Below are positions 33,197 through 41,788 of a DNA stretch of 64,000 nt, in pieces. The DNA is taken from NCBI RefSeq assembly GCF_035762065.1, contig NZ_DASTPW010000002.1, positions 62,001 through 126,000 of the forward strand, written 5' to 3'. The position numbers and the translations under genes are program-made. This DNA comes from Methylibium sp035762065. GTDB taxonomy: Bacteria; Pseudomonadota; Gammaproteobacteria; Burkholderiales; Burkholderiaceae_C. The notes beneath the pieces are model-generated. The model was not told where the DNA came from. It ran no database searches and was given only the letters and a program-made list of their open reading frames with translations. Position 1 is the first letter of the stretch, and each line of letters begins with the position of its first letter.

Positions 33197-34597
33197 TCAG
33201 CGCGCCGGTGCCGGGTTGCGCACTGGCGCCGCGGGGGCGCCGGCGGCGGGCAGCGATGCCGGCGGCGCGGCGGCGTTCATCGGTTCGTAGAGCGGGCGGC
33301 GCATGCGCACCGGCGTCACGTCGAGGTTCAGGTTCAGCACCGTGTAGTCCTCGCCGCCGAAGGCGCCGGTGTACCAGCCGCGGCTTTCCGGTCCGCGTTT
33401 CAGGCGGAACTCGAAGCCGAGGTCCGGCTGCGGGTCGTCGGCCAGCGGGATGCCGGCGAAGGCGAGACCCAGCGCCTCGTTCTGCCGGTTGTCGATCAGG
33501 TTGCCCATGGTGTTGGCGATCGCGTTGTCGCCGAGGATGTCAGGCACGAAGGGCATGCGGCGGAAATACGGCCGGAAGTCGGCCGAGCCCGGATCGATCG
33601 CGCTGCCCGCGAGCTTCTCCTGCGAGGGCGTGGTCACGCCGGTCTTGAAGTCGTGGCGGTCGCCCTTGTCGAGGTAGGTGATGCGCGCGTTCTTCAGGTT
33701 GAAGAAGGGCAGCGCGGCATCGCTGCTCGCCGCGCTCAGGTCCACCAGCAGCACGCCCTTCGCGCCGATCACCTCGATCTCGTGGCCGCGCACGATCGCG
33801 CCGGTGTTTTCCTCGACGCCGATGCCGAGCTTGTAGCCCTTCTTCACCATCAGCGGCAGCATGCGGCCGATGCGCCCGCGCTTGAGGAAGTGCTGATCGA
33901 CGAACAGCTCCGGCCCGACGAAGCCGAGCCCGCGGTCGATCTCCTTGCCCTCGTCGAGCTTGCCGGTCTTCAGCACGCGCAGCACGTCGGTCGCGTCGCG
34001 GAACATCGTCTCGCTCATGATCGCGGCGCCCGCGCTGGTGCCGGCGACCACGCCGCCCGCGTCGAACAGCTCCCAGATCGCCTCGAGCAGCGGCGTGCGT
34101 ACGCCGCCCGGCTGCAGCACGTCGACGATGCGCTCCTGCGCGCCGCCCGCGAAGAACACGCCATGCGCCGCGCGCACCTTCGCCACCAGCGCCGGGCTGC
34201 GCGCATCGGCCGCGGCGTCGCGCTCGGCGAGGCGCGGCGAGATCGGCAGCACCTCCACCTTCGCCCCTTCGCGCTTCAGCGCTTCGGCGATGCGGCTGCC
34301 GGTGCCCATCGGATTGCCGGCGGCGGTGGGCACCACCACCCAGCGCGCGCCTTCGCCGCCCGACAACTGCACCAGCCGCGACCAGACCTCCTGGTTGTCG
34401 TACTTCAGCGCGCCGCCGATCGGCACCGCATAGCCCGGGCCGGCCTGATGGGGCACCGGGTCGCGTTCCTCGACGCCGTCGCGCGCGACGCCGCTCGATT
34501 CGGCGACGGCGCAGGCGCCTAGGCCGGCGAGCAGCGGGAAAAGCAGCGCGCGCAGCAGCCTTCGGCCGTACGCGAGGGGCAGGGATGCGAAGCTCAT
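33197..34597 (-). CDS. Extracytoplasmic cyanophycinase (peptidase S51), lipoprotein
   Basis: This 466-residue S51-family serine peptidase would cut cyanophycin (multi-L-arginyl-poly-aspartate) into beta-Asp-Arg dipeptides. The N-terminus is a lipoprotein signal with lipobox LGAC (Cys29), so the enzyme is anchored outside the cytoplasm. The nucleophile Ser188 is in VVAGTSAGAAIMSETM, GVFFAGGAQERI is the oxyanion region and ELFVDQHFLKRGR carries the His. KLGIGVEENTGAIVRG is also conserved. It is longer than intracellular CphB (about 270 residues) and close to the secreted CphE type, with an extra C-terminal domain and a Pro/Ala-rich tail. It is the first gene of the transporter and hydrolase operon (44 bp gap). 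Confidence 0.88.
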   Translation of the reverse strand: MSFASLPLAYGRRLLRALLFPLLAGLGACAVAESSGVARDGVEERDPVPHQAGPGYAVPIGGALKYDNQEVWSRLVQLSGGEGARWVVVPTAAGNPMGTGSRIAEALKREGAKVEVLPISPRLAERDAAADARSPALVAKVRAAHGVFFAGGAQERIVDVLQPGGVRTPLLEAIWELFDAGGVVAGTSAGAAIMSETMFRDATDVLRVLKTGKLDEGKEIDRGLGFVGPELFVDQHFLKRGRIGRMLPLMVKKGYKLGIGVEENTGAIVRGHEIEVIGAKGVLLVDLSAASSDAALPFFNLKNARITYLDKGDRHDFKTGVTTPSQEKLAGSAIDPGSADFRPYFRRMPFVPDILGDNAIANTMGNLIDNRQNEALGLAFAGIPLADDPQPDLGFEFRLKRGPESRGWYTGAFGGEDYTVLNLNLDVTPVRMRRPLYEPMNAAAPPASLPAAGAPAAPVRNPAPAR

Positions 34598-34783
34598 GCG
34601 CCGAAGTATCTCGGCGTGACCGCGACGCTTCCGACGCTCGGGTTAGCGCGGGCTTGCAGGCGCCGATCGGCAAGCGCGTGCCGCAAGTGCTCCACTCGAT
34701 CCAGGGGGTGACGGCCGGTGCGGCCGCGCGCCGTGGAAAGCACGGCCCCGGAACACGGGGGCTCGGGCCGCGAGGCAGCCGTT

Positions 34784-35128
34784 ATGGTCGACGGGCGCCG
34801 CGAAGGGCGCATCGAAAGCCACGACGTGTCGACCTTCCCGAGCCCGCTGCACGGGCCTGTTCCGAGCCGCCGCGAAGCGCGGCCGGCGCGGCATGCGCGG
34901 GCGCGGCGGCTGCTCGCAGGGCAGGCGCTGGCGGCGCTCGCGTTCGACCTGGCGATCTTCGTCGCGATGGCGCGCCTGGGCTGGGAGCTGCTGATGCCCT
35001 GGAGCCGTGCGCTCGACGCGGCCGACGGCCTGTGGCTCGTCGGCCTGCTGGTGTGCGCCGGCCTGTGGGCCGCCTTCGTGACGCGGGATCTGTCGCGCTG
35101 GCAGCGGCTCGCGCGGCGGCGCCGCTGA
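34784..35128 (+). CDS. Small hypothetical membrane protein
   Basis: This frame encodes 114 residues with an N-terminal basic, Pro-rich region and two hydrophobic helices (ALAALAFDLAIFVAMARL and LWLVGLLVCAGLWAAFVT), ending in a basic tail. Third codon positions over the helices are strongly G/C, which supports coding. The ATG at 34784 has CGAGG 8 bp upstream. It is convergent with cheZ and divergent from the cyanophycinase operon. No family is recognised and its function is unknown. Confidence 0.5.
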   Translation: MVDGRREGRIESHDVSTFPSPLHGPVPSRREARPARHARARRLLAGQALAALAFDLAIFVAMARLGWELLMPWSRALDAADGLWLVGLLVCAGLWAAFVTRDLSRWQRLARRRR

Positions 35129-35143
35129 GCGCAGGCCCGCCGG

Positions 35144-35800
35144 TCAGAACCCGAGGCTCGCGAGCAGGTCGTCGACCTCGCTCTGGTTCTGCACCACGTC
35201 GTTGCGACCTTCGGGGTTCACCACCGGGCCGTTGAGCAGCTCGAGCTCGGCCTTCGGGGCCGGCTTCGTCTGCAGCTCGGCAGGCGCGACCTGCATCAGC
35301 AGCTTCACGAGGCTGTCCTCGAGGTCGCTCGCCAGCTTCACCACCTTGGTGACCACCTGGCCGGTCAGGTCGTGGAAGTCCTGCGCCAGCATGATGTCGG
35401 TGAGGTGCGCGTCGATGCGCTCGGTCGCGGCCTCGACGTCGCCGACGAAGTTCATCACCCCGCCCGAGGCGACGGCCTTCACCGGATCGGCCACGATGGC
35501 CTTGGCCATGCGGCGCGTCTCGGCGGCGATGTTGGCGTGCTCGAGCTTGGCCTGGTCGACCGAGTTCAGCACCTTGTTCGCGGCGGCGGTGGTCTTCTCG
35601 GCGATGTAGTTCAGGCGGCTGCGCGCATCGGGCAGGCCGTTGGCGGCGTCCTGCAGCTTGGGCATCACGCCCAGGTGCTGCAGCGTGTCGTGCAGCTGGC
35701 GCGTGATCGCGCCCAGCTGCGCGAAGACTTCCGGCGAGGCACCCGAGGGCAGCGCGGCCGCGACCGCGGCGCGCTCGGGCGTGGCGAGGTTCATGTTCAT
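35144..35800 (-). CDS. cheZ: CheY-P phosphatase CheZ
   Basis: This 218-residue chemotaxis phosphatase removes phosphate from CheY-P at the flagellar motor or receptor array. The active-site motif AQDFHDLTGQVV matches E. coli CheZ QDFQDLTGQ; the catalytic Gln is Gln148 and Asp144 is present. The long helical hairpin spans residues about 30-175, and the C-terminal CheY-binding peptide SEVDDLLASLGF is intact. It is the last gene of motA-motB-cheY-cheZ, 24 bp after cheY. The start MNMNLATPER has GAAGGAG upstream. Confidence 0.96.
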   Translation of the reverse strand: MNMNLATPERAAVAAALPSGASPEVFAQLGAITRQLHDTLQHLGVMPKLQDAANGLPDARSRLNYIAEKTTAAANKVLNSVDQAKLEHANIAAETRRMAKAIVADPVKAVASGGVMNFVGDVEAATERIDAHLTDIMLAQDFHDLTGQVVTKVVKLASDLEDSLVKLLMQVAPAELQTKPAPKAELELLNGPVVNPEGRNDVVQNQSEVDDLLASLGF

Positions 35801-35824
35801 GCAGGGCTCCTTCTTGCGGCGGGC

Positions 35825-36220
35825 TCAGGCGGTCGCCGCGAGCTTCTGCATGATCTTCAGTACCTTCTCCTCCAGCGTCGCCTTGGTGAAAGGCTTGACG
35901 ATGTAGCCGGCCGCGCCGGTCTGCGCCGCGAGCACGATGTCCTCCTTGCGCGCCTCGGCCGTGACCATCAGCACCGGCAGGGCCTTCAACGCCTCGTCGG
36001 CCTTGATCGCCTTGAGCAGGTCGAAGCCGTTCATGTTGGGCATGTTGATGTCGCTGATGACGAAGTCGTAGTGGTTCGTCTTCAGCAGCTGCAGGGCGGC
36101 GGCGCCGTCCTCGGCCTCGTCGGCGTTGTGGTAGCCGATCTCCTTGAGCAGGCCGCGCACGATGCGGCGCATCGTCGAAAAGTCGTCGACGATCAGAAAC
36201 TTCATGTCGGGGTTGCTCAT
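35825..36220 (-). CDS. cheY: Chemotaxis response regulator CheY
   Basis: This 131-residue single-domain receiver keeps the numbering of E. coli CheY: acidic Asp12/Asp13, phospho-acceptor Asp57 (VISDINMPNMNG), Thr87 (VTAEA), Tyr106 and Lys109 (GYIVKPFT). When phosphorylated it binds FliM and reverses flagellar rotation. It sits between motB and cheZ, without cheA, cheW or receptors in the window. Confidence 0.97.
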   Translation of the reverse strand: MSNPDMKFLIVDDFSTMRRIVRGLLKEIGYHNADEAEDGAAALQLLKTNHYDFVISDINMPNMNGFDLLKAIKADEALKALPVLMVTAEARKEDIVLAAQTGAAGYIVKPFTKATLEEKVLKIMQKLAATA

Positions 36221-36268
36221 GGCGGGGCGTCCTTGCAGGTCCGGCGGATGCGAAAAAGAGATGGGTGT

Positions 36269-37231
36269 CTATCGGCCGCCGGCCTCGGCACTTGAGCCGG
36301 GCTGCGTGGCGTTCACCACCGCCTGCGCGACGTCGAGCGCAGGCGGCTGCACCGAGTTGCCGCGCGCGGCGAGGTGGAAGCGGTCCTCCGCATCGCGGTT
36401 CATCACGATGATGCTGATGCGGCGGTTGATCGGGTTGAGCGGGTTGTCGTGGTCGAACAGCGCGCTGGCCGCGAGGCCCTGCACGCGCAGCATCTGGCCG
36501 TCGGCCAGGCCGCCGGCGATCAGCTCGCGGCGCGAGGCGTTCGCGCGGTCGGACGAAAGCTCCCAGTTGCTGTAGCCCACCGCACCGCCGCCGAAGGCCG
36601 CGGCATCGGTGTGGCCTTCGAGCGTCAGCTTGTTGGGCACCTGCGCGAGCACGCCGCCGATGGTGCGCAGCAGCTCGCGCATGTAGGGCTGCACCACCGC
36701 CGAGCCGCTGGCGAACATCGGCCGCGATTGCTCGTCGACGATCTGGATGCGCAGGCCGTCGGGCGTCATGTCGAGCCGGATCTGCGCACGCAGCTCGGCG
36801 AGCTTCGGATCGGCGGCGAGCTGCTGCTCGACCTTGCGGCTCAGCTCCTGCAGCCGCTTTGCTTCGGCCGCGGCCTGCTGCGCCTTGATCTTCTTCACCT
36901 CGTCGGCGTTCGGCGCATGCTCCGCCGCCTTGCGGGTCTGGCCGACCTGCTCCTTGATGTCGCGCCCGCCGCCCTTGATGACCGAGGTGGTGTCGCCCGA
37001 GCCCTGGCCGCCCATCAGCGAAACCTTGACCGGGTTGTTGAAGTAGTCCTGGATGCCCTTGCGGTCGCCCTCGGTGGTGGAGCCGAGCAGCCACATCAGC
37101 AGGAAGAAGGCCATCATCGCCGTGACGAAGTCGGCATAGGCGATCTTCCATGCGCCGCCGTGCGCGGCATGGCCGCCCTTCTTGATCCGCTTGACGATGA
37201 TCGGCTGCAGCTTCTTTGCATCACCGGCCAT
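36269..37231 (-). CDS. motB: Flagellar motor stator protein MotB
   Basis: This 320-residue stator subunit has one N-terminal helix (ADFVTAMMAFFLLMWLL) with the proton-channel Asp34, a plug region (QDYFNNPVKVSLMGG), an Ala/Glu/Lys-rich linker and a C-terminal OmpA-like peptidoglycan-binding domain (LTLEGHTDAAAF, NWELSSDRANASRREL, NPINRRISIIVM). The tail is longer than in E. coli. It forms the stator with MotA, encoded 120 bp upstream. Confidence 0.97.
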   Translation of the reverse strand: MAGDAKKLQPIIVKRIKKGGHAAHGGAWKIAYADFVTAMMAFFLLMWLLGSTTEGDRKGIQDYFNNPVKVSLMGGQGSGDTTSVIKGGGRDIKEQVGQTRKAAEHAPNADEVKKIKAQQAAAEAKRLQELSRKVEQQLAADPKLAELRAQIRLDMTPDGLRIQIVDEQSRPMFASGSAVVQPYMRELLRTIGGVLAQVPNKLTLEGHTDAAAFGGGAVGYSNWELSSDRANASRRELIAGGLADGQMLRVQGLAASALFDHDNPLNPINRRISIIVMNRDAEDRFHLAARGNSVQPPALDVAQAVVNATQPGSSAEAGGR

Positions 37232-37270
37232 GGCATGCCTCCTTCAGTCGAGCGCTCTCAACCGAGGTCC

Positions 37271-37326
37271 GCCGCGGATCCGGCTTGGCCGGGCCGCCAG
37301 CGGCGCCCCCTCGGGAGGCAGGAGCC
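37271..37326 (-). repeat. Dispersed intergenic repeat, copy between motA and motB
   Basis: The stretch GCCGCGGATCCGGCTTGGCC, then GGGCCGCCAGCGGCGCCCC, recurs almost unchanged in inverted orientation at about 60927-60966 (before ycgR). Both copies are intergenic, in motility operons. GC-rich self-complementary parts (GGCCGCCAGCGGCGCC) suggest an extragenic palindromic-type element. Confidence 0.65.
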
Positions 37327-37351
37327 GTAATCGGCGACGTGGGGGCCGACA

Positions 37352-38212
37352 TCATTTCTTCCCCTTCACGTGGCCTTCGAGTTCCGCAAACGTCGGGCGC
37401 TCCGTGGAGTACAGCGTCTTGCGGCCGAACTCCACCGCGATCGCCGGCGCGTAGCCCTGCATCGACGCGAGCAGCGTCGTCTTGATGCACTGCAGCTCCT
37501 TCGTGCCTTCGTCGTTCTTCTGCTCGAGCAGGCCGCCCAGCGGCTCGACGACGCCGTAGGCCAGCAGGATGCCGAGGAAGGTGCCGACCAGCGCCGAGCC
37601 GATCATCCCGCCCAGCACCGCCGGCGGCTGGCCGACCGAGCCCATCGTGTTCACCACGCCGAGCACCGCGGCGACGATGCCGAAGGCCGGCAGGGCGCCG
37701 GCGAGCCGCATGATGGCCGCGGCCGGCGCGTGCGCCTCGTGGTGGTGGGTGTCGATCTCGCTGTCCATCAGCGACTCGATCTCGTGCGGATTCAGGTTGC
37801 CCGAGACCATCATGCGCAGGTAGTCGGTGATGAACTCCACGACATGGTGGTCGCTGCCCACCGTCGCGTACTTCTGGAACAGCGCGGAGCTGTGCGGATC
37901 CTCGACGTCCTTCTCGATCGCCATCAGGCCTTCCTTGCGGGCCTTCTGCAGGATGTCGAACAGCAGCGCCATCAGCTCCATGTAGCGCGCCTTCGTGTAC
38001 TTCGAGCCCTTCATCAGCTTCGGGATCGCGCCGAGCACGGCTTTCAGCACCTTGGGCTGGTTGTTCACCACGAAGGCGCCGAGCGCGCCGCCGCAGATCG
38101 CCATCAACTCGGTGGGCATGGCATGAAGGATCACGCTCATGTTGCCGCCGTGGATGGCGTAGGCGCCGAAGATGCAGCCCAGCGCAACGACGTAGCCGAT
38201 GACGAGGAACAT
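37352..38212 (-). CDS. motA: Flagellar motor stator protein MotA
   Basis: This 286-residue, four-helix inner-membrane stator protein begins MFLVIGYVVALGCIFGAYAI. The cytoplasmic loop ARKEGLMAIEKDVEDP holds the Arg and Glu that contact FliG, and MRLAGALPAFGIVAAVLGVV and GTFLGILLAYGVVEPLGGLL are helices 3 and 4. GGLLEQKNDEGTKELQCIKT is a conserved tail. The ATG at 38212 was chosen by family start. A sigma-28-like promoter lies 73 bp upstream and probably drives motA-motB-cheY-cheZ. Confidence 0.97.
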   Translation of the reverse strand: MFLVIGYVVALGCIFGAYAIHGGNMSVILHAMPTELMAICGGALGAFVVNNQPKVLKAVLGAIPKLMKGSKYTKARYMELMALLFDILQKARKEGLMAIEKDVEDPHSSALFQKYATVGSDHHVVEFITDYLRMMVSGNLNPHEIESLMDSEIDTHHHEAHAPAAAIMRLAGALPAFGIVAAVLGVVNTMGSVGQPPAVLGGMIGSALVGTFLGILLAYGVVEPLGGLLEQKNDEGTKELQCIKTTLLASMQGYAPAIAVEFGRKTLYSTERPTFAELEGHVKGKK

Positions 38213-38284
38213 GGTGCGTACAACTCCGGGTGCGCCGGCCACGGGCGGGCCGACGGAGGCATGGATGCAGTCGAGGTGCCGGTG

Positions 38285-38311
38285 TTATCGGCTTGCGGTG
38301 CCCCGACTTGA
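38285..38311 (-). promoter_or_regulatory. Sigma-28 (FliA) promoter of motA
   Basis: On the minus strand TCAAGTCG (38311-38304), 11 bases, GCCGATAA (38292-38285). This fits the flagellar sigma-28 consensus (TAAAGTTT-N11-GCCGATAA; TCAAG is common in betaproteobacteria). The intergenic region 38213-38429 holds nothing else recognisable. Confidence 0.85.
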
Positions 38312-38429
38312 ACGGTGTCTTGCGGCAGGTCTCCGTCGGAAAAAGAAGCGGCGGACCGTTGCCGATCCGCCGTCGAAGGCACACGGGAGTGCCGGAGGAG
38401 ACACACACAGGAAAACGGAACCGAACTCC

Positions 38430-39401
38430 TTATCGGCGTTCGCGCCGTGGGCCCGAAGCGCGCGGCATGCGCACCGCGGCCGGCCGCGTGAACGATGCCG
38501 CGGCCCGCGTGGCCGGCGTGGCGAACGGCGCGCGGTAAAGCCAGAGCGCGCGGCCGTCGGGGGTGTTGAGCTGCTTGTCGGCGCTGAGCTCGAGCGCCGG
38601 GAATTCGAGGCTGACGAGCCAGGCGCCGTCGGGCAGTTCGGCCCGCGCCTTCGCCACCGCGCGCGGCAGGCTCTCCGGCCGCTGGAACAGGTAGACCATG
38701 CCGAGGCCGCGCCAGTCGCAGGCCCACATGTCGGCGTGCCGCACCTGCGCCAGCGCGCGGCGCGAGAACAACCGCGCGAGCAGCGCGACCGGCGCGCTGC
38801 GCTCGCTGCCTTCGAGCCGCGCCTGCGGGTAGGCGCGGCGCAGCGCCGCAAGGCCGTGGCCGAGGCCGCAGCCGGCGTCGTGCACGCGCGCGCCGATCTC
38901 CAGCGGCGCGTGCAGCGCCAGCGCGTCGAGCGCGCCGGCGGGCGTCGGGAAGAGCGGCGCGTCGCGCCAGGTCGAAGCGGGATAGACCAGCGCGAGCAGC
39001 ACGAGCGGCGCGAGCCAGGCCCAGGCCGGCAGCCCCGCGAAGGCGGCGGCACCGAGGCCCGAAGCCAGCAGCGATAGCGGAAAGCCCAGCGCGACGATCG
39101 CGCGTCGCGTCGCGGTCGCCGCGAACAGCATCCACAGCGCGCCGAGCGCGGTCGCGGCGCATGCGGCCACGGCAAGCGGTGCACCGCAAGCCTTCAGCGC
39201 GGCGAAACCCAGCCAGGCCGAGCCCCAGGCCAGCAGGGCTTGCAGCGGCCAGCGTGCCGCGAGGCCCAGCCAGCCCGCGCGCGCGGCCTTGGCCCGCGCC
39301 GCGTCGCGCGGCGCGTCCAGCCGCGCCTCGTTCGCCGCGGTCGTGGCGAAAGGCAGGGCGCCGAGCCCGGTGCGCAGCGCGGAGAGGGTCGCGCGGGGCA
39401 T
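38430..39401 (-). CDS. Membrane-anchored class I SAM-dependent methyltransferase-like protein
   Basis: This 323-residue protein has an N-terminal membrane part of about four helices (LLAWGSAWLGFAALKACGAP, LAVAACAATALGALWMLFAA, AIVALGFPLSLLASGLGAAA, WLAPLVLLALVYP) and a C-terminal Rossmann methyltransferase domain whose SAM loop is GARVHDAGCGLGHGLAALRR. VYLFQRPESLPRAVAKARAE is typical of this poorly characterised class. The tail is basic and Pro/Arg-rich. It lies 32 bp after flhC on the same strand, so it may be cotranscribed with flhDC, but the substrate is unknown. Confidence 0.8.
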   Translation of the reverse strand: MPRATLSALRTGLGALPFATTAANEARLDAPRDAARAKAARAGWLGLAARWPLQALLAWGSAWLGFAALKACGAPLAVAACAATALGALWMLFAATATRRAIVALGFPLSLLASGLGAAAFAGLPAWAWLAPLVLLALVYPASTWRDAPLFPTPAGALDALALHAPLEIGARVHDAGCGLGHGLAALRRAYPQARLEGSERSAPVALLARLFSRRALAQVRHADMWACDWRGLGMVYLFQRPESLPRAVAKARAELPDGAWLVSLEFPALELSADKQLNTPDGRALWLYRAPFATPATRAAASFTRPAAVRMPRASGPRRERR

Positions 39402-39433
39402 GGTCGGCGCCTGCTCGTGTCGATCGCGAGGAC

Positions 39434-39973
39434 TCAGTGCATCTGCAGCGAGCCGGCCGCCTTGCCCTTGCCCGCGCGCGCTGGCGGATTGCACAGGCCG
39501 CAAACGAAGTGCTTGCCGATCTCGTGCGGATGGGTGACGAAGTGGCCGTGGCACTTGCTGCACTCGGTCATCGTCAGCATGCCGTTGTCGACGAACTTCA
39601 CCAGGCGCCAGGCGCGCGTGACGGACAGCAGCGCTTCCAGGCCCTGCGACTCGGTCTGCTCGAGGTAGAGCCGGTAGGCCTTGATGACGGTGTCGATCTC
39701 GTCGAGCTCGGCCACCTTGTTCAGGTACTCGTGGATGTTCAGGAACAGGCTCGCGTGGATGTTCGGCTGCCAGGTCATGAACCAGTCGGTGGAGAAGGGC
39801 AGCTGGCCCTTGCTCGGCGACTTGCCCGCGACTTCCTTGTACAGGCGCAGCAGGCGCTCGTAGCTGAGGTCGGTCTCGCTCTCCAGCACCTGCAGGCGCG
39901 CGCCGAGGTGGATCAGCGTCACCGCACGCTCGATCTGCTTGGCTTCGGTGAGGATGCTTTTCTGGCGGGCCAT
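39434..39973 (-). CDS. flhC: Flagellar transcriptional activator FlhC
   Basis: This 179-residue partner of FlhD forms the FlhD4C2 activator of class II flagellar genes. The zinc site is intact: Cys138 and Cys141 (CSKC) with Cys158 and Cys161 (CGLC). QIERAVTLIHLGARLQVLES and SPSKGQLPFSTDWFMTWQPN are strongly conserved. It lies 115 bp after flhD; the gap holds a GC-rich stretch (about 40011-40080) that loosely resembles the dispersed repeats near motB and ycgR. Confidence 0.97.
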   Translation of the reverse strand: MARQKSILTEAKQIERAVTLIHLGARLQVLESETDLSYERLLRLYKEVAGKSPSKGQLPFSTDWFMTWQPNIHASLFLNIHEYLNKVAELDEIDTVIKAYRLYLEQTESQGLEALLSVTRAWRLVKFVDNGMLTMTECSKCHGHFVTHPHEIGKHFVCGLCNPPARAGKGKAAGSLQMH

Positions 39974-40088
39974 GGTGGACTTTCGGTGAGGTTAGACAGT
40001 CAGATCGCCGGACCGAGCGCCGGGCCGCTCCCAAGCCGGGCCGGCCCCTCTCGGAGGGTGGCGCGGTACGCCGCGCCGGGTGTCGTCA

Positions 40089-40412
40089 TCAAGCGGCTTC
40101 GCGGTGGCGCCCGGCCATCAGGATGTTGGCGTGCAGGCGGCTGACGCCGTCGTTCGCCGCGCTCTTGCCGTGGTTGGTCAGCAGGCTCCAGACCATGTCG
40201 TCGTCCACGCGCATCTTGCACAGCAGCGTGTTGCCCGAAGCGATCTTCATCATCTGCGCCGGGCTCAGCAGGCCCAGCACGTCGGCGGTGTCCTCGCTGA
40301 TGCCCAGACGGAACAGCGCCTCGTCGCGGTCCGAGCGGATGAGGCTCTGCGCCAGCATCAGGTAGGACAGGTTCGCTTCGCGGATTTCCATCAGGATCTG
40401 CTCGGTGTTCAT
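40089..40412 (-). CDS. flhD: Flagellar transcriptional activator FlhD
   Basis: This 107-residue protein, together with FlhC, starts the flagellar cascade. The conserved NLSYLMLAQSLIRSDRDEAL and GISEDTADVLGLLSPAQMMK segments are present, and Cys near TLLCKMRVDDD matches the intersubunit position. The start at 40412 follows GAGGACCGAAGCG. The upstream region 40413-40643 is relatively T-rich and must hold the flhDC promoter; no clear sigma-28 or CRP site was seen in it. Confidence 0.96.
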   Translation of the reverse strand: MNTEQILMEIREANLSYLMLAQSLIRSDRDEALFRLGISEDTADVLGLLSPAQMMKIASGNTLLCKMRVDDDMVWSLLTNHGKSAANDGVSRLHANILMAGRHREAA

Positions 40413-40643
40413 CGCTTCGGTCCTCGGTGTGCGGCGCGGTCAGGCGTTGCGGTTTGTTTGGTCGGTGTTTGCGGTGTTGCTTTCGCGTTCACCGTGAGAC
40501 GAACTGTAGAAACCGCCCCGCGGAACTTGAATCAGGCAAGCGCTGTTCGCGCAGGGCCGCGCACCCGACAGGCTTGTCGGCGAACTTCCTACAAGGGCAG
40601 GTCGGCGCGTGACGAACGTCACGCCCGTGCGCTCACCGGCGCT

Positions 40644-41777
40644 TCAGGCCAGTGAACGGCAGGCGTCGCGCACCGCGTCGATGACCGCGGCGACCTGCGC
40701 CGGCGCGAGGGTGGGGCCCATCGGCAGGCTCAACACCTCGCGGGCCCAGTGCTCGGCCAGCGGCAGCGGCTCGCGCAGCGCGAGGCCGGCGTAGGCGGCC
40801 TGCGCATGCGGCGGCGTGGGGTAGTGCACCAGCGTCGCGATGCCGCGCGCGGCCAGCGCCGCCGCGAGCGCGTCGCGCCGAGCATGGCGCACGACGAACA
40901 GATGCCAGGCCGACGCGAAGTTCTCGTCGTCGGCCGCCGGCAAGGCCAGGCCAGGCATGCCGGCCAGGCCTTCGAGGAAGGCGCGCGCGACCTCGCGGCG
41001 CTGCGCGTTGTCGGCGTCGAGCGTCGCGAGCCGCTCGCGCAGGAACGCGGCCTGCAGCTCGTCGAGTCGCGAGTTGACGCCCGCCACCTCGTGCGCGTAC
41101 TTGGTGCGCGAGCCGTAGTTGCGCAGCAGGCGAAGGTGATCGGCCAGCGCGGCGTCGTCGGTCGTGACCGCCCCGCCGTCGCCGAGCGCGCCGAGGTTCT
41201 TGCCCGGATAGAAGCTGAAGGCCGCGGCGTCGCCGAGGCTGCCGCAGCGCTGTCCCCGATAGCGCGCGCCGTGCGCCTGGGCGGCGTCCTCGAGCAGCTT
41301 GAGGCCGTGGTGCCGGGCGATGTCGCGCAAGGGCGCCATGTCGGCCGGCCGGCCGTAGAGATGCACCGCGACGATCGCGCGGGTGCGCGACGTGATCGCC
41401 GCCTCGACGCGGCCCGCATCGAGGTTCGCGCCGTCGGCCTCGGGCTCCACCGGCACGGGCCGGGCGCCGGTCTGGCTGACCGCCAGCCAGGTCGCGATGA
41501 AGGTGTGCGCGGGCACGATCACTTCGTCGCCGACGCCGACGCCCCAGGCCCGCAGCACGAGGTGCAGTGCATCGAGCCCGTTGCCGACGCCCACCGCGTG
41601 CGCGGCGCCGCAGGCCGCGGCGAACTCGCGCTCGAAGGCGGCGGTTTCGTCGCCCAGCACCAGGTGGCCGCCGTCGAGCACGCGCGCGAGCGCACGCAGG
41701 TAGCCCGCGCGGTGGCGCTCGTTGATCGCCGGCAGGTCGAGGAAGGGCAGCATGGCCGCAACCGCGTCGGTCGCCAT
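40644..41777 (-). CDS. DegT/DnrJ/EryC1/StrS-type sugar aminotransferase (FdtB/QdtB-like)
   Basis: This 377-residue PLP-dependent enzyme transaminates 3-keto (or 4-keto) nucleotide sugars. The PLP Lys is in AAFSFYPGKNLGALGDGGAV. LLEDAAQAHGARYRG holds the Asp that binds the pyridine nitrogen, and RLDELQAAFLRERL and VHYPTPPHAQAAY are family motifs. MLPFLDLPAINERHRAGYLR matches the N-terminus of FdtB/QdtB-type enzymes, so the ATG at 41753 may be the true start (369 residues). The neighbouring FdtA-like isomerase suggests synthesis of a dTDP-3-amino-3,6-dideoxyhexose, likely for flagellin or O-antigen glycans. Confidence 0.9.
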   Translation of the reverse strand: MATDAVAAMLPFLDLPAINERHRAGYLRALARVLDGGHLVLGDETAAFEREFAAACGAAHAVGVGNGLDALHLVLRAWGVGVGDEVIVPAHTFIATWLAVSQTGARPVPVEPEADGANLDAGRVEAAITSRTRAIVAVHLYGRPADMAPLRDIARHHGLKLLEDAAQAHGARYRGQRCGSLGDAAAFSFYPGKNLGALGDGGAVTTDDAALADHLRLLRNYGSRTKYAHEVAGVNSRLDELQAAFLRERLATLDADNAQRREVARAFLEGLAGMPGLALPAADDENFASAWHLFVVRHARRDALAAALAARGIATLVHYPTPPHAQAAYAGLALREPLPLAEHWAREVLSLPMGPTLAPAQVAAVIDAVRDACRSLA

Positions 41778-41788
41778 CGCGCTCGCGT